The notes: generated by a model not told the origin, from the letters alone. Shown: positions 1 to 9,082, counted from the first letter of the stretch. The stretch is 44,696 nucleotides of DNA from Methanoregula sp. UBA276 (GCA_002508495.1 DANA01000116.1:1-44696); one strand, 5' to 3'. Translations and numbers: made by a program.

Positions 1-298
1 GTCCCGGGGATTCAGCCCGGCAGCACTCATGCCGGCGGTCGATATCGCCAACCGGCTGACCGACCCGAAATGGAAAGGCCTTGACGGCAAAGAGTCGTAT
101 GACCTTGCCATCTTTGTCGGGCTCCCCTATTCGATGGAGTGGACGATCCTTTCCGGCCTCAAGCATTTTGCCCCGGCGGTCAAGACCATGACGCTCGACT
201 GCGTATACCAGCCCAACGCGAGCTGGTCGTTCCCGAACAGCACGATAAAAGAATGGGCAACCAGCCTGCGGGCTATTGTCGAAAACCTGGGGGACTGA
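1..298 (+). CDS. cdhB: CODH/ACS epsilon subunit, C-terminal part
   Basis: The frame is open from base 2 and stops at TGA 296-298, so the gene begins before the window; about 98 C-terminal residues of a family of roughly 170 are present. Residues such as FVGLPYSMEWTILSGLKHF and a C-terminal DCVYQPNASWSFPN stretch look like the methanogen epsilon subunit, which binds the large CO dehydrogenase (alpha) subunit in the acetyl-CoA decarbonylase/synthase complex. The order epsilon-beta-delta-gamma that follows is the usual cdh order and supports the call. The alpha subunit (cdhA) is expected just upstream, outside the window. The next gene starts 8 bases after the stop. Confidence 0.85.
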   Translation, partial: SRGFSPAALMPAVDIANRLTDPKWKGLDGKESYDLAIFVGLPYSMEWTILSGLKHFAPAVKTMTLDCVYQPNASWSFPNSTIKEWATSLRAIVENLGD

Positions 299-305
299 GC
301 GGGTT

Positions 306-1706
306 ATGTTCGAATCCATTCCTGTTGAAGTCGGCCTGGTGCATGAAGGCGAGCGTGTCCGCAAGCAGGAAATGCAGGTGGAACTGGGCGGCCCTTCCAT
401 ACCGGAGAAATTCGAGATCGTCCGGGTGCGGCCGGCCGACCAGATTGCCGATGGTGCAATCGAGATCGAGGGGCCGGATATCCCCCAGATGCCCGAAGGC
501 AAGGCGCACCCGATCGGGATCCTTGTCGAGATTGCCGGCAGCCGGGTGGAACCTGACCTTGAAGGGGTTGTCGAGCGCCGCATCCACGAGTACAGTAACT
601 ATATCGAGGGGTTCATGCACCTCAACCAGCGGTATGATATCTGGATCCGTCTCTCGAAGAAGGCGTATGCCAAGGGGCTCAATTCCCTCCGGTTCATCGG
701 GCAGGTCATGCTTGAACTCTTCCGGAACGAACTGCCGATCATCGAGAAGATCCAGATCACGTTCATCACCGACCCGGACCAGATAAAACCCCTCTATGCC
801 GAAGCCATGCAGACCTACGAGGCCCGCGATGCCCGGGCACGGGGGCTCTCGGACGATGACGTTGACACCTTTTATGGCTGTGCGCTCTGCCAGTCGTTTG
901 CTCCCACGCATGTCTGTGTCATCACCCCCCAGCGCTATGCCAACTGCGGGGCTATCAGCTGGTTCGATGGTCGGGCCGCAGCCGGCATCGACCCCAAGGG
1001 CCCGATCTATGCCATTAGCAAAGGGGAATGCCTTGATGCGGAAAAAGGCGAGTATGCCGGGGTAAACGAGAGTGCGAAGCAGCGCTCCATGGGGGAGGTC
1101 AGCCGCGTGTACCTCTATTCGGCCTTCGGGTACCCCCACACGTCCTGCGGGTGTTTTGAAGGGATCGCCTTTTACATTCCCGAAGTTGACGGCTTTGGGA
1201 TCGTCCTGCGCGCCTTCCGCGACCTGACCGTCAACGGCCTTGCCTTCTCCACCATGGCCGATTCGACGGCCGGCGGCAGGCAGATCGACGGCTTCCATGG
1301 GATCTCGATAGAGTACATGCGCTCGAAACAGTTCCTGCATGCTGACGGTGGGTATGCCCGCGTGGTCTGGATGCCAAAGGAGATAAAAGAACGATTACAG
1401 GAATTTATCCCGGCGGAGGTTTATGACACCATTGCCACGGAAGCCGATGTCACGAACATCGACGAACTCAAATCCTTCCTCATCGACCACCACCACCCGG
1501 TCGTGGAGCGCTGGAAAGAAGATACCGGTACAGAAGAGACTGCACAACCGGTCCAGGTCTTCTCGGGTGGGGACATCCCCATTACCGCCGCAGGCTTTCG
1601 GATCATCTTGAAGAATGCACGGATCACGGCAGAGAAAGTGATCATCCAGCCGGTACGACCGCCGCACAAGCCGGGAGGTGAACGCCGTGACGCAGAAAAA
1701 CACTGA
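306..1706 (+). CDS. cdhC: CODH/ACS beta subunit (acetyl-CoA synthase, A-cluster)
   Basis: This is the catalytic acetyl-CoA synthase subunit of the methanogen complex, joining CO, a corrinoid-bound methyl and CoA. The 466-residue length matches archaeal CdhC, which lacks the N-terminal CO-channel domains of the bacterial enzyme. Candidate A-cluster cysteines are visible: C192 and C195 in YGCALCQ, C204, C214 in NCG, and the CGC pair C281/C283. I chose ATG 306, at the start of the conserved MFESIPVEVG; an upstream in-frame TTG at 276 would overlap cdhB. Its 3' end overlaps the preferred cdhD start by 20 bases, indicating one operon. No cooC (nickel insertion ATPase) gene lies between cdhC and cdhD, unlike in Methanosarcina. 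Confidence 0.95.
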   Translation: MFESIPVEVGLVHEGERVRKQEMQVELGGPSIPEKFEIVRVRPADQIADGAIEIEGPDIPQMPEGKAHPIGILVEIAGSRVEPDLEGVVERRIHEYSNYIEGFMHLNQRYDIWIRLSKKAYAKGLNSLRFIGQVMLELFRNELPIIEKIQITFITDPDQIKPLYAEAMQTYEARDARARGLSDDDVDTFYGCALCQSFAPTHVCVITPQRYANCGAISWFDGRAAAGIDPKGPIYAISKGECLDAEKGEYAGVNESAKQRSMGEVSRVYLYSAFGYPHTSCGCFEGIAFYIPEVDGFGIVLRAFRDLTVNGLAFSTMADSTAGGRQIDGFHGISIEYMRSKQFLHADGGYARVVWMPKEIKERLQEFIPAEVYDTIATEADVTNIDELKSFLIDHHHPVVERWKEDTGTEETAQPVQVFSGGDIPITAAGFRIILKNARITAEKVIIQPVRPPHKPGGERRDAEKH

Positions 1707-2934
1707 CAACGGGCAGAACAACGGGGACTTCCTGAACCTTGCTCCCCGGATCCTGGAACTGCTCAAAGGGGTGAACCAGGTAGAACTCGAGAACTTCAGC
1801 ATGAATATCGGCGACCTCGACCTCTTTATTCCCTCCTGCTCGTATGCCGCACGGGAAGGGTCGGGTGCTCCTGCTGCCTGCCCGCCGCCTGCCCGTGCCC
1901 GCCCGGCAACGCTTGTTCCCGAAACGTATGCCCCGAACCTTACCGAATACCCGGGCAGGATCCGGGAAGTGACGCTTGGCGCCACAAAAGTTGGGGGCGG
2001 GAGCCGGGGAAAGACCGTGACCATCGGCGGGGCAACCACGCCGGCCTATGCTGACCGCCTCCGCCTGCCCCCCCACAGTCCGGTCATCGCCCTTGATGTC
2101 TTTGACATGCCCGTATCGCTCCCGTCTGCCCTGAAAGCACATGTTGCCGGTGTGCTGGACAACCCGGCCGAATGGGCAAAGATGAACGTGGAGAAGTACG
2201 GGGCCGATGTTGTCACCATCCACCTGATGAGCACCGACCCGCTCCTCCGCGATACCCCGGTCAGTGCTGCGGTCAGGACCGTTGAGGATATCCTGCAGGC
2301 AGTCGACGTGCCCTTAATAATCGGCGGGTGTGGCGACCCGAAGAAGGATTCTTTGGTTTTCTCCGAAGTCGCACAGATGGCTCGTGGCGAACGCCTTGTC
2401 CTCAATTCGGTAACGCTCGACATGGCAGAGGCAAAGCTCCTCGAGGGCGTTGCAACCGCGGCAAAAGAGAACGACCATATTCTCCTTGCCTTTACGGGTC
2501 TTGAACTCAACAGCGCAAAGGAGCTCAACCGCCGGCTCTACGAGTTTATCCCGCCGGAACAGATCATCATGGACCTGACAACGGTGGCCCTTGGCTATGG
2601 TCTTGAATACTCGTTCACCATCCATGAGCGGGCCCGGTATGCCGCCCTGATGGGTGATACCGAACTCGCCCACCCGGTGATCTCTGCGGCAACCAATGCC
2701 TGGGCTGCACGCGAGGCATGGATGAAGATGGCCGGTAAATACGGCCCGCGGGAACTGCGTGGCCCCATCTGGGAGACCCTCAACGCGGTCACCCTCCTGC
2801 TTGCCGGAGTCGACCTCTTTTTGATGATGCACCCGGCTGCCGTCTTTACGGTCCGCGACATTATCGGGCAGCTCGAAAAGCCGGCCGGATCGGCAGTCCC
2901 GCCGGCCATTGACTGGACGGGGGTGCCGCTATGA
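1687..2934 (+). CDS. cdhD: CODH/ACS delta subunit (corrinoid protein small subunit)
   Basis: Small subunit of the corrinoid/iron-sulfur methyl-carrier protein, which passes a methyl group between tetrahydrosarcinapterin and the A-cluster. The protein has a TIM-barrel region (DVFDMPVSLP; GGCGDPKKDS) following a Pro/Ala-rich N-terminal stretch at about residues 50-75. GTG 1687 is preferred because a strong ribosome site, GGAGGTGA at 1674-1681, lies 5 bases before it; a GTG at 1678 lies inside that site. This gives 415 residues. The stop overlaps the cdhE start as ATGA (2931-2934), so translation of the two corrinoid subunits is probably coupled. Confidence 0.93.
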   Translation: MTQKNTDNGQNNGDFLNLAPRILELLKGVNQVELENFSMNIGDLDLFIPSCSYAAREGSGAPAACPPPARARPATLVPETYAPNLTEYPGRIREVTLGATKVGGGSRGKTVTIGGATTPAYADRLRLPPHSPVIALDVFDMPVSLPSALKAHVAGVLDNPAEWAKMNVEKYGADVVTIHLMSTDPLLRDTPVSAAVRTVEDILQAVDVPLIIGGCGDPKKDSLVFSEVAQMARGERLVLNSVTLDMAEAKLLEGVATAAKENDHILLAFTGLELNSAKELNRRLYEFIPPEQIIMDLTTVALGYGLEYSFTIHERARYAALMGDTELAHPVISAATNAWAAREAWMKMAGKYGPRELRGPIWETLNAVTLLLAGVDLFLMMHPAAVFTVRDIIGQLEKPAGSAVPPAIDWTGVPL

Positions 2935-4367
2935 AGAGCGCGTCCGGTACAACACGGAAGAGCATCCAGAAGATCAGCCCGATTGACGTGTACAAACTCC
3001 TTCCCAAGACCAACTGCGGGGAGTGCAAGGAGGCAAACTGCATGGCGTTTGCAACCCGGCTTGTCAATGGCGAGCTTTTCCTTTCCGGCTGCCCCCCGCT
3101 CTTTACCGAAAAATATGCCCGTGCCCGCGAAGCGCTGGAAGAGCTCATGGAACCCCCGGTACGGGCGGTAACCTTCGGCACCGGCAAAAACGCCGTCACG
3201 ATCGGGGGCAAGTACGTCCTCTGGCGCCACGAGTTCACCTACCATAACCCGACGGCTGTCGCGATCGATGTCCACGACCAGATGACTCCCGATGAACTCG
3301 TACAACGCGTGGGGTCCATTGCACAATTCACCTACAATTACATCGGCAGGACGCTCAATGTCAACGCAGTTGCCATCCGTTCGGTAACCAAAGACCCGGC
3401 GGCGTTTGCTGCGGCAGTCCGTTCCGTTGCCGGTGCAACCGACCTGCCGCTCATCCTCTGTACTCTTGATCCTGCGGTGATGAAAGCCGGTCTTGAGAAA
3501 GCCCGGGATAGCCGCCCGCTCATCTATGCTGCCAACGGGGACAACTGGAGCGCGATGGCGGATCTTGCTCTCGAAGCCGGTGCGCCGCTGGTGGTCTCTG
3601 CCCCCGGGGATCCGGCACTCCTCCGCTCCCTTGTACGGACCCTCCTCGACTGCGGGGTAAACGACCTTGTCCTCGACCCCGGTACGTTTGCCGGTGCCGG
3701 GCTTCCTGAAACGATCAGCACGTTCACCGACATCCGCTCGCAGGCATGCCGGCAGTTCGATGAGCTCTTCGGGTTTCCCCTGCTCGGCCTGCCTCTTGCC
3801 GTCTGGACGGGCGACGAGATCTCGGAAGATGTCCTCAAATGGAAAGAAGCGGTACTTGCCTCCATGCTCATGTCGCGCTATGCCGACATCCTCATCATGC
3901 ACAGCCTGGACGGGTGGGTGCTCCTTCCCCAGCTCATCTGGCGGTTCAACCTCTACACGGATCCGCGGAAACCCGTGTCCGTCGAAGCAGGGGTCAAACC
4001 CTTCGGGCGGCCGGATAAAAATTCCCCGGTACTGGTAACCACCAACTATGCCCTCACCTACTTCACGGTGGAATCGGACATCAAGGCCGCGAACCTTGAC
4101 TGTTATCTCATCGTAGCCGATACCGGTGGCCTGAGTGTCGAGAGCGCAGTTGCCGGCCGGATCTTCACGGCCGAGTCCATCGCGACGGCACTGAAGGACT
4201 ATTCCATTGCCGGCCTCGTGGATCATACTACGCTCATCATCCCGGGCCTTGCAGCACGGTTGAGCGGCGAGACGGAAGAGGCGACCGGCTGGAAGATCCT
4301 TGTCGGGCCTAAAGACTCCTCCGGCATCCCCCAGTTCCTCCGGGAGCACTGGCGAACGGAACACTAG
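2931..4367 (+). CDS. cdhE: CODH/ACS gamma subunit (corrinoid protein large subunit)
   Basis: Large subunit of the corrinoid/iron-sulfur protein. An N-terminal 4Fe-4S motif is clear: C29, C32, C37 and C54 (TNCGECKEANC then LSGC). It is followed by a TIM barrel for the methyl-pterin reaction (AIDVHDQM; LVLDPGTF) and a C-terminal corrinoid-binding domain from about residue 350. The 478-residue length fits the family. It overlaps cdhD by 4 bases. The next gene, a likely reactivator of this corrinoid, begins about 100 bases later after a small 6-bp hairpin at 4378-4395. Confidence 0.95.
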   Translation: MKSASGTTRKSIQKISPIDVYKLLPKTNCGECKEANCMAFATRLVNGELFLSGCPPLFTEKYARAREALEELMEPPVRAVTFGTGKNAVTIGGKYVLWRHEFTYHNPTAVAIDVHDQMTPDELVQRVGSIAQFTYNYIGRTLNVNAVAIRSVTKDPAAFAAAVRSVAGATDLPLILCTLDPAVMKAGLEKARDSRPLIYAANGDNWSAMADLALEAGAPLVVSAPGDPALLRSLVRTLLDCGVNDLVLDPGTFAGAGLPETISTFTDIRSQACRQFDELFGFPLLGLPLAVWTGDEISEDVLKWKEAVLASMLMSRYADILIMHSLDGWVLLPQLIWRFNLYTDPRKPVSVEAGVKPFGRPDKNSPVLVTTNYALTYFTVESDIKAANLDCYLIVADTGGLSVESAVAGRIFTAESIATALKDYSIAGLVDHTTLIIPGLAARLSGETEEATGWKILVGPKDSSGIPQFLREHWRTEH

Positions 4368-4377
4368 GGAAGGCTCC

Positions 4378-4395
4378 TGCCCGGGTATACGGGCA
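4378..4395 (+). other. small hairpin between cdhE and the RACo-like gene
   Basis: TGCCCG and CGGGCA form a 6-bp inverted repeat with a 6-base loop. It is followed by a run of A, not T, so it is not a standard terminator for the plus-strand operon. It might slow polymerase or protect the transcript end between cdhE and the next gene. Confidence 0.35.
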
Positions 4396-4465
4396 CAAAA
4401 AAATGTCTTCTCTTTCCGCCGCTGCTGTTTGCGGCTGATAATAAAAACCCATGGAGTATCTCGCA

Positions 4466-6298
4466 ATGACAGACCCGGCCAGTGTTCTTTTCCATCCGCT
4501 CAACCGGATCGTTTCGGTGGAACGCGGGACAACCGTGCTTGACGCGGTACGGAAGGCCGGTATCCAGTTTGAGAGCATCTGCGGCGGGAAAGGCGAGTGC
4601 AACAAGTGCAAGGTCATTCATGTCCGGGGCAAGTGCGATGCAGGTTCACCCCTGAGCACCAAAGGTCTTTCCCCCTATGAGATTGCCCATCACTACTGCC
4701 GTGCCTGCCAGACACGGGTCTTTGGGGATTGCGAGTTTGTCATTCCGGTCGAGAGCCAGATCGATTCTCCCCGGATCCTGCTGTCGTATACCATCCCTCC
4801 CCATCATCACGACCCGGCGGTGAAAAAATACCTGGTCCTGCACGATGCGGAACCGGCCATCCCCCTGCCCGGTCACCGGTCCCTGAAACTTGCAAATTAC
4901 ACCGGCATCCGCCCGCAGATGACCAGAACACAGCAGGAGCACCTGGTCAATGCGGGAACGCTGCAGACGGTTACGGTCTCTACAACGGCCGGTTACCCAG
5001 ACATTGTCCGGATCGAGGATGGTGATACAACGTCTTCCTGCTACGGCATTGCCCTTGATATCGGCACCACCACCGTTGCCGGCGTCCTTATCGATCTTGG
5101 TACGGGAAAGGTCTGCTCTGAAGCGAGCGGTCTCAACCTCCAGATCACCCATGGCGAAGAACTCCTTACCCGGATTGGGGTGGCACGAAAATCAGAAGGA
5201 AGGGAACAGTTGCGCGAATCTGCGGTCCGCAGTGCAAACGAGGTCATCAGCCGGCTGGTGGCAGGCGCCAATATCAGCAATGATGCTGTCTGCGATGTCT
5301 GCCTTGCCGGAAATACCGTGATGCAGTACCTTTTCCTGGGCCGGGATCCCTCGTTGCTCGAGATCGCCAACACGGAAGTCCCCCGCGCCCCGGTCACGCT
5401 TCGTGCCCGGGATGCCGGCCTGCACGTCAACCCGGATGCATGGGTGTACTGCCTTCCCGCGGTAAGCCGGTTTGTCGGGGGGGACGCGGTCGGCGATGTG
5501 GTTGCAAGCGGCATGCACCTGTCCGGTGACATTTCGCTCCTGATTGACCTTGGCACAAACGGCGAGGTCATCCTCGGGAACCGCGAGTGGCTCGCCTCGG
5601 TCTCGTGTGCATCGGGCCCGGCATTCGAGGGAGCGGGAATAACCTGCGGTATGCGGGCGATGGCAGGGGCTGTCGACCACGTAACAATCGATCCGGTATC
5701 CTGTGCGGTCACCTGTACCACCATCGAAAACGCGACCAGCCGGGGGATCTGCGGGTCCGGGCTCATCGACGCGGCTGCTGCCATGGTCGCGGCCGGCATC
5801 CTTGATTTCTCCGGCAGGTTTGTGGAAGGAAGACCGGGAGTCCGCGAGGGGCCCGACGGGCTGGAATTTGTCCTTGTTCCAAAGGAGATGACCGCAACGG
5901 GTCGTGATATTATCATCAACCGGCCGGACCTCCTCTACCTCATGGACACAAAGGCGGCAGCCTGCGGTGCGGTGGGTGTCCTGTTAAAAAAATACCGGCT
6001 CACGGTACGGGATATCCGGCATGTCTACCTGGCCGGGGGATTCGGGGAGTACGCCGGCCGCGAGGAGCTGACACGTTTTGGCATCCTCCCGAAATTTCCG
6101 CAGGCAGCGTTCCATGCGACCGGGAACGGATCGCTCTCGGGTGCCACTGCTGCACTCCTCTCGCAGGAGAAGCGGGAAGAACTCACCCGCGTTGCCCGGC
6201 GGATGGTCTACATCGACCTGCTGGTCGATGCCGATTTTATCGAGGAGTATACCGCGGCGCTCTATATCCCCGGTAAACCAGAGTATTTCCCGGACTGA
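4466..6298 (+). CDS. RACo-like corrinoid activation protein (2Fe-2S ferredoxin plus ASKHA/DUF4445)
   Basis: The N-terminus is a plant-type 2Fe-2S ferredoxin domain with C39, C45, C48 (SICGGKGECNKC) and a further Cys near 77-80 in HYCRACQ. The C-terminal part is an actin/sugar-kinase-like (ASKHA) ATPase domain with ALDIGTTTVAG, LIDLGTNGEV and VYLAGGFGEY. This architecture is that of RACo, which uses ATP to reduce inactive Co(II) corrinoid back to Co(I) in the corrinoid/iron-sulfur protein of acetogens. Its place right after cdhE suggests that it reactivates CdhDE; that is inference. ATG 4466 is favoured over ATG 4451 because GGAG at 4453-4456 lies 9 bases before it. RamA-type methylamine activators carry 4Fe-4S clusters and are less similar. 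Confidence 0.88.
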   Translation: MTDPASVLFHPLNRIVSVERGTTVLDAVRKAGIQFESICGGKGECNKCKVIHVRGKCDAGSPLSTKGLSPYEIAHHYCRACQTRVFGDCEFVIPVESQIDSPRILLSYTIPPHHHDPAVKKYLVLHDAEPAIPLPGHRSLKLANYTGIRPQMTRTQQEHLVNAGTLQTVTVSTTAGYPDIVRIEDGDTTSSCYGIALDIGTTTVAGVLIDLGTGKVCSEASGLNLQITHGEELLTRIGVARKSEGREQLRESAVRSANEVISRLVAGANISNDAVCDVCLAGNTVMQYLFLGRDPSLLEIANTEVPRAPVTLRARDAGLHVNPDAWVYCLPAVSRFVGGDAVGDVVASGMHLSGDISLLIDLGTNGEVILGNREWLASVSCASGPAFEGAGITCGMRAMAGAVDHVTIDPVSCAVTCTTIENATSRGICGSGLIDAAAAMVAAGILDFSGRFVEGRPGVREGPDGLEFVLVPKEMTATGRDIIINRPDLLYLMDTKAAACGAVGVLLKKYRLTVRDIRHVYLAGGFGEYAGREELTRFGILPKFPQAAFHATGNGSLSGATAALLSQEKREELTRVARRMVYIDLLVDADFIEEYTAALYIPGKPEYFPD

Positions 6299-6412
6299 TG
6301 ATCGTGATCTGGATCATTTTTTCAGACGATGGCGTGAGGGCCGTGCAGGCCTGCCGGTACAACAGGTACGTGGTATTAAGGTCAATCCCGAACCAGGCAT
6401 CCTGGGTGCACC

Positions 6413-7048
6413 ATGACCGATAACCGGGCCGCGTGGGACGTGGCATACCGGCGGCGGGGCCAGCTCTATGGTGGGGCGGCCCCAAAAATCGAAGGTCTCC
6501 GGCCCGGTGCGCGGGTTCTCGAACTGGGCTGCGGCAGCGGGAAGAATGCGTTTCCTCTCCTGGCACAAGGTCACGAAGTCATTGCACTGGATTTCTCCCG
6601 GCCTGCGGTCATCGCGGCAAAAACCGCCATCGCCCCCTCTACGGGGGGTCACATCATCGTTGCCGATGCACGGGAAATCCCGGTAAAAGCAGGTTCCTGC
6701 GATGCCGTGATCGCCCGGCACGTTATCGGCCACCTGAATTACGGCGGGAGAAACGCGGCATCTGCTGAAATCTGCCGGGTCCTGCGCACCGGCGGTGTGC
6801 TCCATTTCTCTGCATTCTCCCGCGAGGATTTCCGGTGCGGCCAGGGCGAATGCACGGAAGATGGCACGTTCCTCCGCGGCACCGGGATCAGTACCCATTA
6901 TTTTTCCGGCGATGAGGTGCGCTTGCTCTTCTCCTCGCTCACCTGCCGGTCCCTGCACGCCGTGACGTGGCCTCTTGTTGTTCGCGGGAAGGAGTACCGC
7001 AGAAGCGAGATCCATGCGATTTTTATTCGCCAGGAAGTTACCTTCTGA
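6413..7048 (+). CDS. class I SAM-dependent methyltransferase
   Basis: The 211-residue protein carries the Rossmann-type SAM site: motif I VLELGCGSGKNAF near residues 40-53, an acidic motif II residue in VIALDFSRP, and a motif with IVADAREIP. These are features of the methyltransferase 11/25 group. No substrate-specific feature is visible. It starts 114 bases after the RACo-like gene on the same strand, with the G-rich stretch GGGTGCACC directly before the ATG. It could methylate a small molecule, a cofactor or tRNA; context does not decide. Confidence 0.85.
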   Translation: MTDNRAAWDVAYRRRGQLYGGAAPKIEGLRPGARVLELGCGSGKNAFPLLAQGHEVIALDFSRPAVIAAKTAIAPSTGGHIIVADAREIPVKAGSCDAVIARHVIGHLNYGGRNAASAEICRVLRTGGVLHFSAFSREDFRCGQGECTEDGTFLRGTGISTHYFSGDEVRLLFSSLTCRSLHAVTWPLVVRGKEYRRSEIHAIFIRQEVTF

Positions 7049-7056
7049 CCACACCC

Positions 7057-7066
7057 TTTTTTAAGA
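7057..7066 (+). promoter_or_regulatory. TATA box for the five-repeat PEGA gene
   Basis: TTTTTTAAGA lies about 27 bases before the ATG at 7088, the spacing expected when transcription starts at or next to the start codon. No ribosome site precedes that ATG, which fits a leaderless transcript. Confidence 0.5.
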
Positions 7067-7087
7067 TACTACTTCCCATCTTCCTGC

Positions 7088-8404
7088 ATGAGGGAACAAC
7101 TCATGCGATGTTTTCCGATCCTGATTGGGCTTTTTGCTCTCCTGATCGCTGCTCCTGTTGTCACGGCAATCGGCGGCGATGAAGGATGGATCGACGTGCG
7201 CTGCAATGTTGATGGCGCCACGGTGAAATTCGATGGCGAATACAAAGGCGTAACTGCAGGCGGATCGCTCACGGTTCCGGTCTATACTACCGGTTCGCCC
7301 TACTCCACGGTTACGGTAGAGAAGTCCGGTTACAACACCTTCTCCGGCTCGCTCGTCATGCCTGCGGCGGGACAGACCACGACCGTGTATGCGACCCTCA
7401 ACCCCATCCCGACACCCGTCCAGTACGGGTCCATCCATGTCGAATCCCAGCCTTCCGGGGCCGAGATATCCTTCAACGGGGATTACCGCGGTCTTTCCCC
7501 CTTGACCATCAATGACGTCTGGCCGGGGACGTACACCATCACGGCAGAGAAGAACGGGTACCATACCTACTCGACCAAAACCACGGTATCATCGGGTGTC
7601 CGGTCGCAGGTCTTCTGCACGCTCTCCCCGCTGGACAATGCCGGGTCACTGTACGTGATCTCAACACCATCCAATGCCAACATCTACCTCGATGCGGTGT
7701 ACAAGGGCCACACCCCGATGACGATCAGCAACCTAGCTGCCGGCACCCATATTATCGAGGTCGATAAGGCCGGGTATTATGACTGGAAATCTTCCGTGGA
7801 AGTCCCGGCCGGCGGGACCCGGACGGTATCTGCCACCTTAAACCCGATGCCCGCAAGCACCGTTGGCTGGGTCTATGTCTCATCCAGCCCCGGTGGCGCA
7901 TCAGTGACCCTTGATGGTGCCGCGGTCGGGCAGACCCCCTACTCCGGCTCGCTCAAGATCAACAATGTCGCTACCGGTACCCGCACGGTGGCATTGACCC
8001 TCAGCGGCTATGCGCCCTACTCAGTCCAGACCACGGTCTCGCCGAACACGGTCTCTGAAGTGACCGCGATCCTTGTTCCTTCTGCACCGGTATCTTCGAC
8101 CGGCGCACTCTCGGTCTCCTCAACTCCGGCCGGGGCAAATGTCCTGCTGGATAACCAGTTCGTGGGTATCACTCCCCTGACCCTCAATTCAGTAAATACC
8201 GGCTCCCACACGGTGACGATCCAGATGAGCGGGTATGCAGACTACAGCGTGACAACGCAGGTCAATGCCGGTGCCACCAGCACGGTGGCAGCAGCGCTTC
8301 TCCCCCAAACACCGCCTACCCAGAAATCTCCCCTGCCGTTCGCCCTCACCCTCGCGGCACTGGGAATTTTTGGTTTCATGGCTGTGGGCCGGCGGTTCCG
8401 GTAA
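7088..8404 (+). CDS. PEGA-domain surface protein, five repeats, membrane anchored
   Basis: A signal peptide (CFPILIGLFALLIAAPVVTA, residues 8-27) is followed by about five PEGA repeats, each with the form SxPxGAxVxxDGxxxGxTP ending in GYxxY or similar, from residue 35 to 410. The first copy diverges most. The C-terminus has a hydrophobic segment (FALTLAALGIFGFMAVG) and basic tail RRFR, so the protein is probably held outside the membrane by a C-terminal anchor. PEGA repeats are common in surface proteins of Methanomicrobiales; their ligand is not known. ATG 7088 fits a leaderless start; ATG 7103 with GAGGGA before it is an alternative. A T-run at 8410-8416 could terminate transcription. Confidence 0.88.
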   Translation: MREQLMRCFPILIGLFALLIAAPVVTAIGGDEGWIDVRCNVDGATVKFDGEYKGVTAGGSLTVPVYTTGSPYSTVTVEKSGYNTFSGSLVMPAAGQTTTVYATLNPIPTPVQYGSIHVESQPSGAEISFNGDYRGLSPLTINDVWPGTYTITAEKNGYHTYSTKTTVSSGVRSQVFCTLSPLDNAGSLYVISTPSNANIYLDAVYKGHTPMTISNLAAGTHIIEVDKAGYYDWKSSVEVPAGGTRTVSATLNPMPASTVGWVYVSSSPGGASVTLDGAAVGQTPYSGSLKINNVATGTRTVALTLSGYAPYSVQTTVSPNTVSEVTAILVPSAPVSSTGALSVSSTPAGANVLLDNQFVGITPLTLNSVNTGSHTVTIQMSGYADYSVTTQVNAGATSTVAAALLPQTPPTQKSPLPFALTLAALGIFGFMAVGRRFR

Positions 8405-8585
8405 CTCCATTTTTTTACATCTATTCTCCGAAAGGTCAATGCGACTCCTGTGACGGGATTCGTACGTTCCGGGCCAAGCCTGTGGTCCCATCACAATTCA
8501 ATACTATTCCTAGCAGGTTTTCAACAAATCAGATAATTACCCAGGTAGCGGCGACCATGATGCAACACGATTTTTTCTAATTATG
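8405..8585. other. intergenic stretch with imperfect hairpin
   Basis: No gene is visible. GTGACGGGA (8450-8458) and TCCCATCAC (8486-8494) form a 9-bp stem with one mismatch around a 27-base loop. It lacks a T-run and I see no relative elsewhere in the window. Its role is unknown. Confidence 0.4.
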
Positions 8586-8835
8586 AAACCGAATTGAAGC
8601 CGCCGCGGGGCGCCCTTCGGGGCGGCGGCCGTTCATCATAATTACTATCTGGCAGAATCAGCCTTCACCTACAGAACATTTCGAGTTTTTCATAAGAAAT
8701 CCTCATTTCGGAAAAATGGTGCCCCCCTTGCGCCAGCCCTGCCCCCAAGGGGGCGGGGGCGCTTGCGATGTTTCCGTATTTCCTGCACACGACACTCCGG
8801 CAATGGTTCTTTTCACGAAACAAAAAGTGATGCCG
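8586..8835 (+). repeat. composite GC-rich repeat, copy A (modules 1 and 2)
   Basis: Module 1 begins AAACCGAATTGAAGCCGCCG and contains a strong hairpin (CCGCCGC with GCGGCGG around a CGCCCTTCGGGGCG core), then GTTCATCATAAT, GAATCAGC and a TTTCGAGTTTTTCAT tail. Module 2 runs from about 8708: GGAAAAATGGTGCC, CCAGCCCTGCCCCCAAGG, GCTTGCGATG, TCCGTATTTCCTGC. The same series recurs on the minus strand at 19690-19982 and, rearranged, at 36785-37020. Reading frames through it differ between copies and look non-coding. Confidence 0.8.
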
Positions 8836-9082
8836 TCGCGAGATGTCTTTTTTGGTCGGCGGCAGAAATCGCAATTTCCTGCAAATATTCTGGAAATGGT
8901 AGTCTATTTTGTCATACCTTGAAAATCCTCTGGAATGATGATGAGTTTATCGCACTCAAAACCCCTCATTACGAATAACTCCGTGGTTTCCCTGCAAAGA
9001 GACCATGCAGCAGTTCGGGCAATGCAATGGCAGATAAATTCATCGCAAAAAATCGCATCCTCCCATAAGTGTGCGGGAATCT
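8836..9082. other. intergenic stretch, nothing recognised
   Basis: AT-rich non-coding sequence between repeat copy A and the terminator of the next minus-strand gene. I see no gene or further repeat copy here. Confidence 0.5.

Noticed and set aside
8450..8494. Imperfect hairpin as a possible tRNA or terminator
   Set aside because: It has one 9-bp arm pair with a large loop, no T-run and no cloverleaf, so neither reading holds.
8586..8835. CRISPR array
   Set aside because: The repeats are long, few, GC-rich and scattered, with no regular spacers and no cas genes nearby.
8665..8922. Open reading frames through repeat copy A on both strands
   Set aside because: The matching frames in copies B and C shift and break; only the nucleotide sequence and hairpin are conserved, so they are not genes.
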